DNA of 6,210 nt, taken from Gammaproteobacteria bacterium (lineage in GTDB: Bacteria; Pseudomonadota; Gammaproteobacteria; Steroidobacterales; Steroidobacteraceae). Numbering within the stretch: position 1 is the first letter of the stretch; each line of letters begins with the position of its first letter. Of the stretch, positions 3,918 through 6,210 are shown one piece after another. The translations under genes and the position numbers were made by a program. The notes under the pieces were generated by a model. That model searched no databases, was not told the origin of the DNA, and saw nothing but the letters and a program-made list of their open reading frames with translations. The stretch spans positions 1,975 to 8,184 of the forward strand of contig VBNY01000011.1 of NCBI GenBank assembly GCA_005877705.1, given 5' to 3'.

Positions 3918-6210
3918 ATGTCTCCTATGCATGAATCTCCATGCAATTCAGCCCCGACGGACGGGCCGAGCCCCTTGCCGCCTTTGCCGCCGCGAGGGCG
4001 GCGCGGCTGGCAGCGGCTGAAGCCGCGCTTCGGAATCGGCAGCCGCCTGACCGTGGGGCTCGCCGCCGTCACCGGCGTCATTCTGCTCGGTCACGCGCCG
4101 GTCTCGCAGACCACGCGCGAGGCGGTCGAGGCCGTCCGCAGCATGCAAGACGAGCACGAGCCGCATGCGCGTCGCGCAAGCTCCGTGCTGGAGAAGCTGA
4201 TTGCCTATGACCGCGCGGTCAGCGCGAGTCTGCAGGCCGAGCACACTGCCGACGTCGGCGCGATCACGCCGGCCGGCGATGCGCTCGAGGCGGCGGTGAC
4301 TGGCTTCTTCGACGCTGCTCCTCGCCCCACCATCACTCAGGCAGGGGCGCAGCTGCGCTCGCAACTCACCCATCACATCGAGAGCGGGACGCAGCTCGCC
4401 CGCAACGTCGCGCAGCGCGCTCAGTGGCTCGACGGGCGTCACGCGGCGCTGGAGCGCGTGCATCGGCGCATCGTTTCGGCGGGCGGCGCGGGTCTGGCGA
4501 TCAACGGCACGCAGGTGGTGGCGCAGCGCTCGCTGTCGGAGCTCGCCTCGGCCATCAACGCCGTGCGTGGAAATTTCGCCGCGCCCGCGGAGATCGCCCG
4601 ACGGGAACGGGATTTCAGGGCGGTGTTGAGTGCCCATACGGACGAGTTGTCGAGCTCTCCCGGACGCACCTGGCTCGAGTTCGAGCGCCGGGATTTTGCG
4701 CAGGCGGTGCAACTGCGGCGCGCCATAGAGCGCTTTGACGCCTCGAACGGACCCACGCGCCTGGAGTTCCAGGACGACAGCGCTTCGCTGACGGTCGCCG
4801 TGCAGAAGGAGCTCGAGGAGCCGGCGCGGCGCGGCCTCCTGCAAGCGGCCCAACATGCCGCGGCGTCTGCCGAAGTCGCGGAGCACACGCTCACGATCAC
4901 CGGTGCGGCCGTGTTGGGCGTGACGCTGCTCGTGGCACTGCTGCTCGCTCTGAGCATCAGCATGCCGGTGCGCCGCCTCACTGCGATCACTCGACTGCTC
5001 GCCAGCGGCAACCGTGGCGTGCGCGCGCCGCGCGGCGGCTCTGCGGAGATCGACGAGCTGGCGGAGTCCTTCAACACCATGGCGGACCGCATCTCGCGCG
5101 CGGAAGCGGAGCTGCGCACTCACCAGAGCGAGCTCGAGCGCCATGTGGCCGAGCGGACACGCCAGCTGCATCACCTTGCCCACCACGATCCGCTCACTCA
5201 GTTGCCCAACCGCCGGCAACTCGCGACACGGTTGGGCGCGGCGCTGTCGCGCGCGGCGGCGACGCGTCAGCGGCTCGCGCTGCTGTTCGTGGACGTCGAC
5301 AATTTCAAGTCGATCAATGACACCCTCGGCCACAACTTCGGCGACCGCGTGCTGCAGGGGATTGCCAAGCGTCTGGACGGTGTGGCGGGAATCAACGGAC
5401 TGCTCGCGCGCTTAGGCGGCGACGAATTCACCGTGTTGATCGAGGACGTGAAATCCGTCGAGGACGTGGAGGGCCGGGCGGCGCAGATCGTCGCGACGCT
5501 GCAGCAGCCGTTGACGGTCGACGGGCGCGTGCTGGCCACGAGCGCGAGCGTCGGCGCGAGCCTCTACCCGGATCACGCCGCGGACGCCGAAGGCCTGCTC
5601 AAGGCGGCGGACGTCGCACTGTTTCGGGCCAAGGAGCTGGGACGCAACCGCTTCGCCCTGTACCGTCCGGCGCTCTACGATGCGGCCGCGCAGCGCTTCC
5701 GGGTGGAGCAGTCGCTGCGCCGCGCCGTCGAGGCCGGCGACCTGCTGCTCATGTTCCAGCCGCACATCGCGCTCGACACGTTCGAGGTGAGCGGGCTGGA
5801 GGCGCTGCTGCGCTGGCGCAAGCCCGACGGGCGGATCGCCACGGCCACGGAGTTCATCCATATCGCCGAGAAAACCGGCCTCATCCACGACCTCACGGAT
5901 TGGGTGCTGCGCTCGGCTACCACGACGGTCGCAGCGTGGCGCGCGCAGGGTTGGCACCGGGCCTGTGTCGCGATCAACGTCTCGCCGCCGCAGTTCTTCG
6001 AAAGCGATTTCGTCGAGCACGTCGCCCGCGCGCTGGAGGTGACCGGTCTGCCGGCGAGCGCTCTCGAGCTGGAGCTCACGGAGACTGTGTTCCAGACCGG
6101 CGCGATGACCATCGACTCGTTGCGCCGCTTGCGCGAGCTCGGTGTGGCGATTGCGCTCGATGACTTCGGCATCGGGTATTCCTCACTCACCTCGCTCGAG
6201 CAGCTGCCGA
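3918..6210 (+). CDS. Membrane-bound sensor with HAMP, GGDEF and EAL domains (C-terminus beyond right edge)
   Basis: This is a c-di-GMP enzyme anchored in the inner membrane. The frame is open to the window end, with 764 residues visible from ATG 3918. A Pro/Arg-rich cytoplasmic N-terminus leads to membrane helix 1 (about 44-60). A helical periplasmic region of about 260 residues matches no domain I recognise. Membrane helix 2 (about 325-348) leads into a HAMP domain (about 346-398) with the EIDEL motif at 377-381, then a short coiled coil. The GGDEF domain spans about 424-581, with DVDNFK at 459-464 and GGDEF at 500-504. The residues where RxxD would sit are GING, so the inhibitory I-site is absent. 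The EAL domain begins near 595, with EALLRW at 628-633, Asn687 in INVSPPQF, Glu719 and Glu722 in ELTE, and DDFG at 748-751. These metal ligands suggest phosphodiesterase activity. The catalytic lysine lies past the edge. In-frame ATGs at 3858, 3918 and 3927 all lack a strong ribosome site, so the start is uncertain. Confidence 0.92.
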   Translation, partial: MSPMHESPCNSAPTDGPSPLPPLPPRGRRGWQRLKPRFGIGSRLTVGLAAVTGVILLGHAPVSQTTREAVEAVRSMQDEHEPHARRASSVLEKLIAYDRAVSASLQAEHTADVGAITPAGDALEAAVTGFFDAAPRPTITQAGAQLRSQLTHHIESGTQLARNVAQRAQWLDGRHAALERVHRRIVSAGGAGLAINGTQVVAQRSLSELASAINAVRGNFAAPAEIARRERDFRAVLSAHTDELSSSPGRTWLEFERRDFAQAVQLRRAIERFDASNGPTRLEFQDDSASLTVAVQKELEEPARRGLLQAAQHAAASAEVAEHTLTITGAAVLGVTLLVALLLALSISMPVRRLTAITRLLASGNRGVRAPRGGSAEIDELAESFNTMADRISRAEAELRTHQSELERHVAERTRQLHHLAHHDPLTQLPNRRQLATRLGAALSRAAATRQRLALLFVDVDNFKSINDTLGHNFGDRVLQGIAKRLDGVAGINGLLARLGGDEFTVLIEDVKSVEDVEGRAAQIVATLQQPLTVDGRVLATSASVGASLYPDHAADAEGLLKAADVALFRAKELGRNRFALYRPALYDAAAQRFRVEQSLRRAVEAGDLLLMFQPHIALDTFEVSGLEALLRWRKPDGRIATATEFIHIAEKTGLIHDLTDWVLRSATTTVAAWRAQGWHRACVAINVSPPQFFESDFVEHVARALEVTGLPASALELELTETVFQTGAMTIDSLRRLRELGVAIALDDFGIGYSSLTSLEQLP

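Noticed and set aside
3820..3920. Class I c-di-GMP riboswitch upstream of the GGDEF-EAL gene
   Set aside because: Pieces such as GGCAAAGC look similar, but the paired core with GGCAAACC and GACGCAAAGC around a GNRA-capped hairpin cannot be assembled.
3941..4210. Plus-strand frame starting at ATG 3941 as a gene start
   Set aside because: It is one frame off the GGDEF-EAL protein and gives an Ala/Arg-rich product; the frame through 3918 and 3927 leads to the membrane helix and all the domains.
3948..5333. A 461-codon minus-strand frame opposite the GGDEF-EAL gene
   Set aside because: Its Arg- and Leu-rich composition lacks any domain and mirrors the real coding strand.

Overview
This is a 6.2 kb window of GC-rich bacterial chromosome with compact, well-behaved genes. 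The type 2 ferredoxin--NADP reductase, the azurin and the HAMP-GGDEF-EAL signalling protein together suggest a high-GC proteobacterium. My best guess is a gammaproteobacterium (Steroidobacter/Nevskia-like) or a betaproteobacterium. That assignment is inference from protein style; no rRNA or other phylogenetic marker is present. I see no insertion sequence, integrase, tRNA, rRNA or CRISPR array.

Layout. (1) Positions 1-1441, minus strand: a TrxR-like ferredoxin/flavodoxin--NADP(+) reductase, followed 78 bp downstream by an azurin whose C-terminus runs off the left edge. (2) 1442-1572: a short divergent promoter region. (3) 1573-3346, plus strand: a xanthine-dehydrogenase-family [2Fe-2S] subunit (IorA type), then, 16 bp later, a GabT-type 4-aminobutyrate aminotransferase starting at TTG. 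(4) 3369-3668, minus strand: a 99-residue hypothetical protein with a Cys-X4-Cys-X2-Cys cluster, convergent with gabT. (5) 3669-3917: a divergent intergenic region with several potential RNA hairpins. (6) 3918-6210, plus strand: a large membrane-anchored protein with a periplasmic sensor region, HAMP, GGDEF and EAL domains. It is cut by the right edge with at least 764 residues visible.

How the genes relate. The reductase and azurin are both electron-transfer proteins, but one is cytoplasmic and NADPH-linked and the other periplasmic and copper-based, so a direct link is not obvious. The [2Fe-2S] subunit has all eight cluster cysteines, but the molybdopterin subunit that normally follows it is absent here; its place is taken by the GABA aminotransferase. 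The GGDEF-EAL protein has an intact GGDEF motif and the EAL catalytic residues visible before the edge, but no RxxD product-inhibition site. No obviously new system is present. The points most worth following up are the orphan [2Fe-2S] subunit, the structured leader before the GGDEF-EAL gene, the missing I-site and the small Cys-cluster protein.
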